Shown here: piece by piece, positions 33,390-41,822 of the stretch
Numbering within the stretch: position 1 is the first letter of the stretch
How the letters are laid out: each line of letters begins with the position of its first letter
DNA from: Acinetobacter guerrae
GTDB lineage: Bacteria; Pseudomonadota; Gammaproteobacteria; Pseudomonadales; Moraxellaceae
Direction of reading: 5' to 3'
Length of the DNA stretch: 55,378 nt
NCBI RefSeq assembly: GCF_009372255.1
Contig: NZ_LXGN01000002.1
Span: 1-55,378 of the forward strand
The notes under the pieces: model-generated
What the model saw: only the letters and a program-made list of their open reading frames with translations
What the model was told of the DNA's origin: nothing
Database searches by the model: none
Program-made: the position numbers and the translations under genes

Positions 33390-33451
33390 ATGCTATCAAA
33401 AATTATTGACAGCAATGTTAGTGTTTTGCCATGTTAGTAAAATGCTATCAA
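33390..33451. promoter_or_regulatory. Operator region between the divergent Arc-like genes
   Basis: The word ATGCTATCAA occurs at 33390-33399 and 33442-33451, and TGTTAGT occurs twice between them. TTGACA at 33406-33411 gives a possible -35 for the rightward gene. Repressor binding is inferred. Confidence 0.5.
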
Positions 33452-33466
33452 CCATAAGGAAGGCTT

Positions 33467-33622
33467 ATGAAAGAAGTTCAACTTAACACTAGAATGCCAG
33501 ATTCGCTTAAAGCATTTCTGGTTGAACAAGCACGAAAAGATGGTCGCTCACTTAATAACTATTTAGTTAGACATTTTGAAGAGCTTAAAACCAAATTAAC
33601 AAGCGAGAGTGCGAAAGCATGA
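33467..33622 (+). CDS. Arc/Mnt-like ribbon-helix-helix protein, 51 residues
   Basis: The short product MKEVQLNTRMPDSLKAFLVE, then KDGRSLNNYLVRHFEEL, has the same fold signature as Arc. AAGGAAGG lies before the ATG. It is divergent from the Arc-like gene at 33357 and is followed, with an ATGA overlap, by a 30-codon leader frame and the antirepressor gene. Confidence 0.7.
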   Translation: MKEVQLNTRMPDSLKAFLVEQARKDGRSLNNYLVRHFEELKTKLTSESAKA

Positions 33623-33711
33623 AATCAATAGACAACAAAAAAGCCCGTGATCTTGGCGGACAGGGCTTAATTGAAGTCATAACAGTGAGATATGAACTAT
33701 GGGTAGTTTAA
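33619..33711 (+). CDS. Short leader frame before the antirepressor
   Basis: Thirty codons starting MKSIDNKKARDLGGQGLIEV overlap the upstream stop (ATGA) and run 13 bases into the antirepressor start. A hairpin (AAGCCC/GGGCTT) lies inside. It may couple or attenuate antirepressor translation rather than encode a functional protein. Confidence 0.35.
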   Translation: MKSIDNKKARDLGGQGLIEVITVRYELWVV

Positions 33712-34502
33712 CACTAAGTTTTAATGATGTAAATTTCTCAGCAGTACAGCGTGATGGACAAATTTGGTTGTCATCATCTGAGTTGGCTGAGTCACTTGGC
33801 TATAAACAGGAAAATGCGGTCAGCAAGATCTTTAATCGCAACTCCGAGGAATTTACTGACAGCATGACACAAATTATTGAAAATCCTCAGCTACCCAATT
33901 TGGGTATGCGGATATTTTCACTACGTGGCTGTCATTTAATAGCGATGTTTGCCCGTACTGATGTTGCTAAGTCATTTCGAAAATGGGTGCTTGATGTTCT
34001 GGACAGAGAAGTTGGCGCACCAGTGGCCAAAACCCACAAATCAGAACGCACCCCATTACACGAAGCGCATGCGATGTTGGTCGCTAAAACCAGACATCTA
34101 AACTCAAGTGATGCATGGAAGATTATTAATCAACGATTTGGTACAAACCATATTGAAGAAATTCCTTATGACCAGATTCCTGTAGCTGTGGAATATGTTC
34201 ATCATTTGATTGCGCTATACAGTAATGCGGATAAACAAACTCGCAATGAATATTGGACGAATCGTGATGTTCAAGCTCTTATGTACTACGCACCGAAGTT
34301 TGGAAAATTTGTACGTGATGACCTATATCCCGCACTCAGTCTGCTTAGAAGTGAGTTTGCTGCTCAAGTAGCGGGTATGGCTCAAGATATGGCTACATCA
34401 GCCAATGCGCTGAACAGACAGGCTTGGGGATGGGGAGTAACTCATTACGACAAACTTGGAGGCCAGCCGTTGCACACTATGGAATGGTATCTAGCTAAAT
34501 AG
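33699..34502 (+). CDS. BRO-N antirepressor
   Basis: The N-terminal 110 residues form a BRO-N domain (FNDVNFSAVQRDGQIWLSSS, then FSLRGCHLIAMFARTDVAKS), and the C-terminal part resembles the ORF6C/P63C-type domains of phage antirepressors. These proteins inactivate the main CI repressor. Position right of the Arc-like pair copies the P22 arc-mnt-ant arrangement. Confidence 0.78.
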   Translation: MGSLTLSFNDVNFSAVQRDGQIWLSSSELAESLGYKQENAVSKIFNRNSEEFTDSMTQIIENPQLPNLGMRIFSLRGCHLIAMFARTDVAKSFRKWVLDVLDREVGAPVAKTHKSERTPLHEAHAMLVAKTRHLNSSDAWKIINQRFGTNHIEEIPYDQIPVAVEYVHHLIALYSNADKQTRNEYWTNRDVQALMYYAPKFGKFVRDDLYPALSLLRSEFAAQVAGMAQDMATSANALNRQAWGWGVTHYDKLGGQPLHTMEWYLAK

Positions 34503-34508
34503 TATATG

Positions 34509-34532
34509 ACCACCTTTCAAGGTGGTTTTTTT
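34509..34532 (+). terminator. Terminator after the antirepressor
   Basis: ACCACC, a 6-base loop and GGTGGT are followed by six T. Confidence 0.75.
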
Positions 34533-34614
34533 ACACCAGTAATTTGTATACGGGTTATATACAAGTTCAATTGATTTAAAACCCCATTGACAAGTTTTAA
34601 GATTTAACCAAGCG

Positions 34615-34641
34615 AAGCCAACCTAACAAGTTGGCTTTTTT
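34615..34641 (+). terminator. Second terminator before the Rha gene
   Basis: AAGCCAAC, a 7-base loop and GTTGGCTT are followed by T. A TTGACA word at 34587-34592 could start transcription nearby. Confidence 0.65.
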
Positions 34642-34704
34642 AATGCCTGATTGTTTAGTTTGCATTCTGCAATCAGGCTCTTTTCAACTCTAAGGAGTAA
34701 AACC

Positions 34705-35280
34705 ATGAATGCGAACTTTAATCCAGTTATTAAGTTAGTAGATGTACAAAAGGGTGAACCAACCACGACCACTTTGCAAATAGCATTGGGGTTAAGGCTT
34801 ACACATAAATCAGTCATCCAATTACTCAGAACTTACCTCCCAGACATTCAAGAGTTTGGGCGAGTCAGATTTGAAAGTTCCTATGATTCCAATGAATTAT
34901 CGAATTCCGCATTTGAAATGCCGAATTTAGGATTGGAAATTCGAAACTCAAATCAGGGTCGCCATACGCGTTATGCGATTTTAAATGAGCAGCAAGCATA
35001 TTTTCTTATGACCCTAATGCGAAACAACCCGCGAGTTATTTCTTTCAAGAAAGCTTTAGTGCGGGCGTTCTTTGAAGCGCGTACACTTTTGCAGACAGAT
35101 TACTTTTCTCTAGTTCAAAAGCGTGAAGCCTTAAATGCAAAACTTGAGTGTGAAAAGGATATTGCGAGCGCCTGTGGTCGCGGATTATCTCAATGGAAAA
35201 AACAACGAGATGTACTTGAAACCGCTATCACCAATGTAGATCGCCAGATTCAACCATGTCTATTTGAAAACCTGAACTAG
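34705..35280 (+). CDS. Rha-family phage regulatory protein
   Basis: The 191-residue product carries a Rha-type domain (RLTHKSVIQLLRTYLPDIQE, then GRHTRYAILNEQQAYFLMTL and a FKKALVRAFFEA helix). AAGGAG precedes the ATG by 7 bases. Rha proteins modulate lysogenic growth in some phages. It sits in its own transcription unit within the tail genes. Confidence 0.75.
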   Translation: MNANFNPVIKLVDVQKGEPTTTTLQIALGLRLTHKSVIQLLRTYLPDIQEFGRVRFESSYDSNELSNSAFEMPNLGLEIRNSNQGRHTRYAILNEQQAYFLMTLMRNNPRVISFKKALVRAFFEARTLLQTDYFSLVQKREALNAKLECEKDIASACGRGLSQWKKQRDVLETAITNVDRQIQPCLFENLN

Positions 35281-35302
35281 ACCATGCAAACCAATAAATC
35301 CT

Positions 35303-35335
35303 AAAGGGTGGCATTTGAAATGTCGCCCTTTTTTA
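35303..35335 (+). terminator. Terminator after the Rha gene
   Basis: AAAGGG..GCATTT pairs with AAATG..GCCCTTT, with two internal mismatches and a 2-base loop, followed by six T. Confidence 0.6.
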
Positions 35336-35357
35336 TTACCTAAAATTAGAGAAGGTT

Positions 35358-37058
35358 ATGGCAAAAGAACTCGTTTTTAAATTAGTGATGGATGCTGATG
35401 TTAAGAATTTCGTTAATAACACCAAGCAGTCCACTGAAACCGTTCAAAAAATGTTTAAAGAGATTAGAGATCAATCTCAAGAGGCCACCAAAGCTGCCGA
35501 AACAGCATCACAATCTGTCGAAAAGGTGGGTGAGTCTGCACAGCAAGCTTCTAGCAAAACTGGACAACTAGAACAATCCTTAAGTAAAACATCAGATGAG
35601 CTAAAAAATACTGCTGATACAGCAAATACTGCACAATCTGGCTTAAGTCATGTTGGTGAAGGAGCGCAATCTTCTGTCACTGGGGTGTCTGCTCTAGAGC
35701 ATGGCTTAGAGTCGGCAAATGCTGAAATCAAAGCAACAGCCTCAGTAGACGCCAATTTGGATAAAGTTGGTCAAGATGCTCAATCATCTGTGTCTGGTGT
35801 CAAGTCACTTGAACAGTCCCTTGAAACGGCAAATCAGGAAATAAAAGATACTGATGCAGCAGCCGATCAAGCATCCAATGCGATTGAAAATATTGTCCCT
35901 AAAGGCACTAAAGAACTAACTGACGCGCTAACTCAGTCATTAACCAAGGCAACGCAAATCATTGATGGTGCTGGTGATAAAGCAGGCGAAGCGGCCAATA
36001 ACTTTAAAGATTTTGGAAACAAAAGCTCCAAAGCTATCGATCAACTAAACGCTGATCTAGTCCAAGCCAAACAGAAGTTGGAGCAGTTTTCTAAAACCAA
36101 AGCCACGCCAGAGGACATCGCAAACGCACAAACCAAAGTAGATGCACTCGAAAAAGAAGTTGAGCAAGCGAATCAGGCTTTTGCTGGATTTAAAAATTCT
36201 GTAGATAAAGCTAATGAGGAATTAAAGGAAACTGAAACTGTTAGCCAGAAACTTACCTCGGAACTTGGCGGCTTAAAAACAAGTTTTAATGCTGTTACTG
36301 GAGCATTAGCTGCGCTTGGTCTTGGTGTGACTGCACAAGAATTAGCCAAAACAGCTGATGAATGGGCAAGCTTAAATGCTCGCGTTAAAATTTCCGTAGG
36401 TGCTCATGCCGACGCTAAGCAAGCCATGGCTGATATTATCAATATCGCCAGATCAACAAACTCAAACCTAACAGCCACAGGAGATCTAGTTCCAACTGAA
36501 AGCTTTAGCTATTCAGGACTCACACCCATCAAAGCCATTCAAGAAGTTGCGACCGCAGGTGGTGGCTTTGTTTATAGTGAGTCTGATAGTCAGACGATCA
36601 CGATTAAGCCACTTTACAAAAAGACATTTTGGAATCTGATATCAGTTGATGAATACGACATTTTATTGCCTGAGAGCATTGTGCTTGAGCAGTCCACTGA
36701 TTACGAAAGTTATCCAGATTACAACGGAGTTAGCTTGACGAATGACAAGACTGGGCAGACCGGGATTGTTAAGCGTACTGGGACCAGTGGTGATGTACTT
36801 GTTGAGACTGTGAATAATAACCTGTTCACATCAGCTTCAGTCATGGGGAGTTTTGGTAAAGCAGCACTAGCCAGGGCTGGACTTGTTGAAAAACATACTT
36901 TTAACATGCCATTAACTACAAAAGTTGGACAATGCAAGCCCGCCGATGTGTTGGCTTTTAATGCGGAGTGGTGGGGCATAGTTGATAGCGTAAGTGTGTC
37001 ATTTACATACAGCAAAGTCAGTCAGTCAGTCACTGTGGAGCGTGTTAACCATGAGTAA
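35358..37058 (+). pseudogene. Tape measure / distal tail protein fusion (internal deletion)
   Basis: Residues 1 to about 377 are the start of a tape measure protein: long Ala/Gln/Ser coiled-coil repeats, then DEWASLNARVKISVG and ARSTNSNLTATGDL. From residue 378 the sequence (FSYSGLTPIKAIQEVATAGG) is the C-terminal part of another tail protein. Normal tape measures continue for several hundred residues with hydrophobic segments. An in-frame deletion joining codon ~377 (near 36488) to a downstream gene is the simplest reading. The tail built from it would be defective. Confidence 0.75.
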
Positions 37059-37281
37059 TGCATTTCAGCGTTTTTTAGATTTAATTCCTAAAGAGTCTGA
37101 GTTTGTCGGCACTGTGCAAGCGGTAGATCATCCAAACTATAAGGTTTTAGTGATTGATGGTACTGGGTTGGTGGCATGCACTAGTTCAGCAACATGGTCC
37201 ATCGGAAGCAAAGTTTTTGTAAGAGGTCAAACAATTGTCAGGGCGGCACCCAATGGTGAAGTCATGCAGATTGAAGTTTAA
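37051..37281 (+). CDS. Small tail-region protein, 76 residues
   Basis: The beta-rich product starts MSNAFQRFLDLIPKESEFVG and overlaps the fusion gene stop (ATGAGTAA). It resembles small proteins that follow the last tail genes in related phages. The function is unknown. Confidence 0.6.
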   Translation: MSNAFQRFLDLIPKESEFVGTVQAVDHPNYKVLVIDGTGLVACTSSATWSIGSKVFVRGQTIVRAAPNGEVMQIEV

Positions 37282-37297
37282 TCGTTTTAAATTACAC

Positions 37298-37318
37298 AGC
37301 ACCTTTGGGTGCTTTTTT
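37298..37318 (+). terminator. Terminator before the lysis genes
   Basis: AGCACC, a 3-base loop and GGGTGCT are followed by T. It closes the truncated tail module. Confidence 0.7.
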
Positions 37319-37342
37319 ATCGCCTTGAAAAAGGATACCAGC

Positions 37343-37729
37343 ATGGAAACAAAACATATGAACGAGTCGTTGTTAATCAAAATATTCCCTTGGATCCTCA
37401 AAGTATTTGCGGCAATCATCGGGGCTATTTTTTCATTAATCTTATCAGGGGATATTGATAAAGATGGGAAATTGCAAATCAATCAGACGTTAATTATTAA
37501 ATTGCTTTTCGGTATTTCTCTTAGTCTGTTTGGTGGCCAATCATTCATTGAATACTATCATTTAACAGATCGATCAATTATGACGCATGGCTTTGTGATG
37601 CTGATTTTTGCTGTATTTGGTCTATTGATCATTGGCATCATTTATCAGGCAATAAAACTGATGCAAGGTAAAACTCTCTCAGAAATTGTGCTTGAGATAA
37701 GAGAAACATTTAGAGCCATATTTAAATAA
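37343..37729 (+). CDS. Putative holin
   Basis: The 128-residue product has three hydrophobic segments (about residues 15-35, 48-66 and 80-102) and a charged C-terminus. AAAGGA lies 7 bases before the ATG. The three-segment layout and position before endolysin fit a class I-type holin. No dual-start motif is evident. Confidence 0.65.
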   Translation: METKHMNESLLIKIFPWILKVFAAIIGAIFSLILSGDIDKDGKLQINQTLIIKLLFGISLSLFGGQSFIEYYHLTDRSIMTHGFVMLIFAVFGLLIIGIIYQAIKLMQGKTLSEIVLEIRETFRAIFK

Positions 37730-37788
37730 TTTGTTGTGAATTCCATGCCCATTTATGTGGGTTTTTTAATGTCTGAAGGAAAGTGAAA

Positions 37789-38334
37789 ATGAATATTGAG
37801 CAATATCTTGATGAATTGATTAAGCGAGAAGGCGGTTATGTGAATAATTCAGCGGATCGTGGCGGGGCGACTAAATATGGCATTACTGAATCAGTGGCCA
37901 GAGAAAACGGATTCAAGGGAAATATGAAAGATTTACCGCTTGAAGTGGCAAACGCCATTTATAAAAAGCAGTACTGGACTACGCCTCGATTTGATCAAGT
38001 CAATACTATTAGCTCAGCTGTAGCTGAAGAACTTTTAGATACCGGTGTGAACTGCGGCACAGGATTTGCAAAACCACTTTTACAACGCGCTTTAAATCTG
38101 CTGAATAATCAAGGGAAGGGTGGTTGGTCTGATCTTTCAGTTGATGGGATTTATGGACCAGCTACATTAAATGCCCTGAAAGTTTATTTAGCAAAACGTG
38201 GCAAAGAAGGCGAGAAAGTCCTCGTTAGAATTCTTAATATCATGCAAGGCCAGCGTTACATTGAAATTGCTGAGCGCAATTTGTCTCAAGAACAATTTTT
38301 CTATGGTTGGATTGCTAATCGAGTGGTGATGTAA
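37789..38334 (+). CDS. Endolysin, GH108 muramidase
   Basis: The 181-residue enzyme has the GH108 motif REGGYVNNSADRGGATKYG with catalytic Glu at 14, and the C-terminal peptidoglycan-binding-like segment GWSDLSVDGIYGPATLNALK. It would cleave the glycan strands of the cell wall. No signal sequence is present, so it depends on the holin. Confidence 0.88.
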   Translation: MNIEQYLDELIKREGGYVNNSADRGGATKYGITESVARENGFKGNMKDLPLEVANAIYKKQYWTTPRFDQVNTISSAVAEELLDTGVNCGTGFAKPLLQRALNLLNNQGKGGWSDLSVDGIYGPATLNALKVYLAKRGKEGEKVLVRILNIMQGQRYIEIAERNLSQEQFFYGWIANRVVM

Positions 38335-38822
38335 TGACTTATCTCTACTTGGCAGCAAAATTCTGGCGAGAATGCATTATTGTATTACTCGCTTTTTTAT
38401 TGCTCATCTGTTTGATTATTCAAAATCATCAAGCTGCTGAAATCAAAGATCAAAAGAAACTACACGCTGACTACGTTGCAGCACAACAGCTTTCAATTGC
38501 TAAAGCTAATGCCGATGCAGCAATTCAAGAAAAAATTTGGGCAGAAAAAATCACGAAAGCGGAGCAAAACTATAATGTTAAAATTAAGCAAATTCAGTCT
38601 GATGCTATTGCTGCTCAGTCCAGTGCTAACAGCTTGTCAAAGCAACTTGCCAACGCAAAACAACGTCTGTCCACAGCTTCCAGAGAAGCCAGTAACGAAT
38701 ACTGTGCAACACTCGGAAACGTATTCGAGCGAAGCATCGAAGAATATACAAAAATGGCAAGATATGCTGATGAACACAGAGTTAATGAAGAAAAATTGAG
38801 TGATGCGTGGCCCTCAGATTGA
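38334..38822 (+). CDS. Rz-like inner-membrane spanin
   Basis: The 162-residue product has an N-terminal anchor (IIVLLAFLLLICLIIQN) and a long periplasmic coiled-coil. Its gene contains the Rz1 frame. The start shares bases with the endolysin stop. With Rz1 it would fuse the inner and outer membranes at lysis. Confidence 0.82.
   Translation: MTYLYLAAKFWRECIIVLLAFLLLICLIIQNHQAAEIKDQKKLHADYVAAQQLSIAKANADAAIQEKIWAEKITKAEQNYNVKIKQIQSDAIAAQSSANSLSKQLANAKQRLSTASREASNEYCATLGNVFERSIEEYTKMARYADEHRVNEEKLSDAWPSD
38575..38799 (+). CDS. Rz1-like outer-membrane lipoprotein, nested
   Basis: A 74-residue frame in +1 relative to Rz starts MLKLSKFSLMLLLLSPVLTA, with lipidation Cys at 21, and the mature part is short and Pro/Gln-containing. 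Nested Rz1 inside Rz is the classical spanin arrangement. Confidence 0.78.
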   Translation: MLKLSKFSLMLLLLSPVLTACQSNLPTQNNVCPQLPEKPVTNTVQHSETYSSEASKNIQKWQDMLMNTELMKKN

Positions 38823-38825
38823 GGG

Positions 38826-40820
38826 CTATTTTTTGTGCCGACCTAAATTCAATAAATAATCATCCCATCCCAGCTTTTTAAGAAGATTTTGCTTGTATTT
38901 GTCTAGATGTTCCCATCTTCTTCTTTGCGTTCTCAACCATCCATAACTTTCATCTTTTTTAGTTATATCAGATAGTGTTTTGTTTTCTAGCTCACTAACC
39001 AGCAGATCATAACCTTTTTTCCAAATATCATTTTTGGATCTATATTCCCAGCCAACCGATAGTAATTTATTTAATCTCTCATCAGTTAATCGACTATTTT
39101 TATAAAAATCTCCCTGTCTTTTAATCCATTTTTTTATGGAATTATCTTTTATATCATAATCATGAACATCATTTGATTTTTCCCTCTTATACGCTAAAAA
39201 CATTTTCTCCCATTCGTAATCAAATATGCTAAAAATAAATCCATGCTCAATTAATAAATCTTCTCTATACTTGGGAAGTTTTTTATAACGCTTATTTGCT
39301 CTTTGAGCAGCAGCCCATGATGCTAGTTTTGTGTTTTCATCATTGGCATAAATATAGCCATGTCCATTTTTTAAAACATAGCTATCTAAATCCTCCAACA
39401 TTGAAATAAAATAAGATTCATAATCAGATAATACCTCCAGTGAAATATTATCATATATATATTCTTTGGTAATATTTTGTGGAAGATTGCCAATAATATC
39501 AATGGGTGTATCATCCGTAACGGATTTTTCTTTTGAGAATCTAGAATGAATTAAGTTTGTTCTTAGGTCATCATCTTCATTTCGTAAAACCGATATAATA
39601 TCTACAATATTTTTAAATTCTGTATTATTTCCAATATTCTCGTTGTTTATTGATTCCTCAAAATCCCACAAATAAAGCGGAAGTATTATATATCCAATGC
39701 TCTTACCTTCAGATAGTCGGACAGCCCGTCCGATTCCCTGTACAACATCAACTGTGCTTGATCGTGGGTCAAGAAATGCTACTGCATTAACGTTTGGAGC
39801 ATCCACGCCCTCGGTCAAGCATCGAGCATTTGTTATGTATGCATAATGGGTGTTTTTAAAATCTTGAAGTTGCTTATGTCTAAAATCTGAATTTTGAGCG
39901 CCATTCACATGAAAAGATTCAAACACTCCGCTGCCATTGGTTTGATTAGCCAACGCAAACGTATTGGCATCAGCAACAGTGTGATGAAAAGTAATGATTT
40001 TATTTACATCAAGTTCTTTTGCTGCTTTCTCAAGTGCATATAAATTAGCAAGCGTATAAATATCATGCTCGGAATTATTAATTAAATGAAAAATATCATT
40101 TTTATTCACAGCCGTTATTATCAGCTTGTAATCAACGATTAACCCAAGATCGATGGCTCGCTTAAAAGATAATGAGTAAGATGTTTCTCCATATATTTGT
40201 GAATTGTTCATCCCAATGCGGACTGTACTATTCTTTCGATTATGAATAATTACACGCTCTGTAGCAGTTAAAAACAACCGCTTGGCTATTTCAATGTTTT
40301 CATCATATAGGGCGAAAGAGTAAGCTTTATTCAGGTCGCCCGCTGTTTTATGTGCCTCATCGAATATGCCTAAATCAAATTTGTAATTTTTTAAATAAGA
40401 AGAACTAGCATAAGTACAAAATATAATTTTAGACTTTACAAGGTTTTTTTTAAAAAAAGCAGCAATTTTTGGGGAACTTTTAAGAACTGGAATTTTTAGT
40501 ATTTTTTCAGCTTCATTGGGATTAATATCATCAAGCTCACTAAGATTATTCCTTGAACACACCATCCCATAATCATACTTATCACGCCCCAACTCGCTCA
40601 TAAAAGTGGCTGCGATTTGTTGAATCAGTAGAATTGTTGGTACAAATACAACTATATTTTGAGCATCTTTATTTTCAATAAATTCAATTGTGGTCTTGAT
40701 CGCAACCAAAGTTTTACCAGTACCACACGCCATGATATTTTTTAAACGATCATGGGTTTCAAATAATTTGATATTTGAATTTATTGCTTCAATTTGATGA
40801 GGCTTAGGAGTTAATTTCAC
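38826..40820 (-). CDS. SF2 DEAH helicase with helicase-associated repeats
   Basis: The 664-residue enzyme has Walker A ACGTGKT (residues 31-37), DEAH at 155-158, LTATER near 190 and motif VI QGIGRAVR near 363. The C-terminal 200 residues repeat helicase-associated modules with W and Y (SYGWLRTQRRRWEHLDKYKQ). It lies 45 bp after the Aca-like gene in the same direction and so may be in the anti-CRISPR operon. Defence, anti-defence and DNA-repair roles are all possible. Confidence 0.75.
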   Translation of the reverse strand: MKLTPKPHQIEAINSNIKLFETHDRLKNIMACGTGKTLVAIKTTIEFIENKDAQNIVVFVPTILLIQQIAATFMSELGRDKYDYGMVCSRNNLSELDDINPNEAEKILKIPVLKSSPKIAAFFKKNLVKSKIIFCTYASSSYLKNYKFDLGIFDEAHKTAGDLNKAYSFALYDENIEIAKRLFLTATERVIIHNRKNSTVRIGMNNSQIYGETSYSLSFKRAIDLGLIVDYKLIITAVNKNDIFHLINNSEHDIYTLANLYALEKAAKELDVNKIITFHHTVADANTFALANQTNGSGVFESFHVNGAQNSDFRHKQLQDFKNTHYAYITNARCLTEGVDAPNVNAVAFLDPRSSTVDVVQGIGRAVRLSEGKSIGYIILPLYLWDFEESINNENIGNNTEFKNIVDIISVLRNEDDDLRTNLIHSRFSKEKSVTDDTPIDIIGNLPQNITKEYIYDNISLEVLSDYESYFISMLEDLDSYVLKNGHGYIYANDENTKLASWAAAQRANKRYKKLPKYREDLLIEHGFIFSIFDYEWEKMFLAYKREKSNDVHDYDIKDNSIKKWIKRQGDFYKNSRLTDERLNKLLSVGWEYRSKNDIWKKGYDLLVSELENKTLSDITKKDESYGWLRTQRRRWEHLDKYKQNLLKKLGWDDYLLNLGRHKK

Positions 40821-40865
40821 GCACTTTCCTTGCTATCATCTGTTAACGCTCTACGATCAGAATAT

Positions 40866-41327
40866 TTACTCATGCTCATATCCGCCCTTTAGCCATTTCC
40901 AGATACCAAAATCTTTAGGGATCTGAGCACTGTCTTCCAGCTTTGTGATTTTCCCAATCAAAATTAAATGCGAAATTACCGACTGATATATGCGCCAATA
41001 AGTTCTATGTGGGCATTCTGTACCCATTTGAAAAGATCCAAATGTGTGAAAAAATGGCAAAGCAGGCGTGATAGTTGACGGCTTGGTTTTGTCATTTTTA
41101 TTATAAATTGTTACTCTTTCAACGTCGGCAAGCATTTTGTTTAAAACTAGCGTGTAGTGACTAGACATTGTGAAAAACAACAAATCAATGTCATTTGGAA
41201 CACTACGAGTGCCATCTTCCCAGCGTTGAAATGTTCGTTTCGATACATTAATGGCGGGTAATTCTGATGCCTCAGCAACGGTTAAACCTAAGCCTTGGCG
41301 AACGGCTTTTAATTCCAGGTTATTCAT
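40866..41327 (-). CDS. Aca-like HTH regulator (YdiL/DUF1870 type)
   Basis: The N-terminal NNLELKAVRQGLGLTVAEAS, then SKRTFQRWEDGTRSVPNDID follow the pattern of Aca2 and YdiL: an N-x-E-L-x-A-x-R start, then W-E-x-G and V-P-x-D. The C-terminal half is longer than in Aca2. It begins 2 bp after the AcrIF11-like gene. Aca proteins repress their acr promoters through inverted repeats. The repeat in the promoter at 41827-41844 is the likely target. Confidence 0.65.
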   Translation of the reverse strand: MNNLELKAVRQGLGLTVAEASELPAINVSKRTFQRWEDGTRSVPNDIDLLFFTMSSHYTLVLNKMLADVERVTIYNKNDKTKPSTITPALPFFHTFGSFQMGTECPHRTYWRIYQSVISHLILIGKITKLEDSAQIPKDFGIWKWLKGGYEHE

Positions 41328-41329
41328 AA

Positions 41330-41755
41330 TTAAAATTCCTTATTTAAGATTGATTCGCGACCAAGCATCGGGATGATGTAAACGCCGCCTTGTTCATCTT
41401 CGTCTTTGCAGCCGTCGTAGCCCATCTTTTTAGCACATTCGCCGCGTTTTGCTTGAAGATACCAGTCCTCATCAGCATCTGCGAAATCGTAATTCCACAC
41501 GCTGTCAGAACCATCTAAAAGAGACTCGGCGACTTCAATTTCGACATTAAATCTTTTCGCAATCTCTACCACAATATCTTCATCATATAGACCAGAAGCA
41601 TTAATAAAGTCCATTTCGGCAGCATCAATGCGATATGTTATTACCGCGCCAACCGACATTGAGTAAGGTGTAGTAGCGAAGAATAAACAATCATCAAACT
41701 TACCGGAGCGATCAATTTTAGTAATTTCTTTTGGGCTTGTGTGGAATAAAAACAT
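41330..41755 (-). CDS. Putative anti-CRISPR, AcrIF11-like ADP-ribosyltransferase
   Basis: The 141-residue acidic protein begins FLFHTSPKEITKIDRSGKF, followed by LFFATTPYSMSVGAVITYRI, and near the end has DEQGGVYIIPMLGRES. These agree with the remembered pattern of AcrIF11 (FHTSPxEIT, LFFA, YRI, DEQG, MLG), an enzyme that ADP-ribosylates Cas8f in type I-F systems. AGGAG precedes the ATG by 7 bases. It is followed by an Aca-like regulator. Other ART-like proteins cannot be excluded without a search. Confidence 0.65.
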   Translation of the reverse strand: MFLFHTSPKEITKIDRSGKFDDCLFFATTPYSMSVGAVITYRIDAAEMDFINASGLYDEDIVVEIAKRFNVEIEVAESLLDGSDSVWNYDFADADEDWYLQAKRGECAKKMGYDGCKDEDEQGGVYIIPMLGRESILNKEF

Positions 41756-41767
41756 TTTCTATCTCCT

Positions 41768-41783
41768 ATCGGTCAAAACCGAT
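41768..41783. promoter_or_regulatory. Inverted repeat next to the acr ribosome site
   Basis: ATCGGT, 4 bases and ACCGAT form a perfect repeat just upstream of the AGGAG of the AcrIF11-like gene. Position suggests a second regulator site or an RNA hairpin at the start of the message. Confidence 0.5.
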
Positions 41784-41822
41784 TTAAGTTTTCAAGAGAG
41801 CCTTTCTCGTCTTGATGTAGTT

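Noticed and set aside
37235..37342. Longer start for the holin
   Set aside because: The extension crosses a terminator and has no ribosome site. The ATG at 37343 has AAAGGA.
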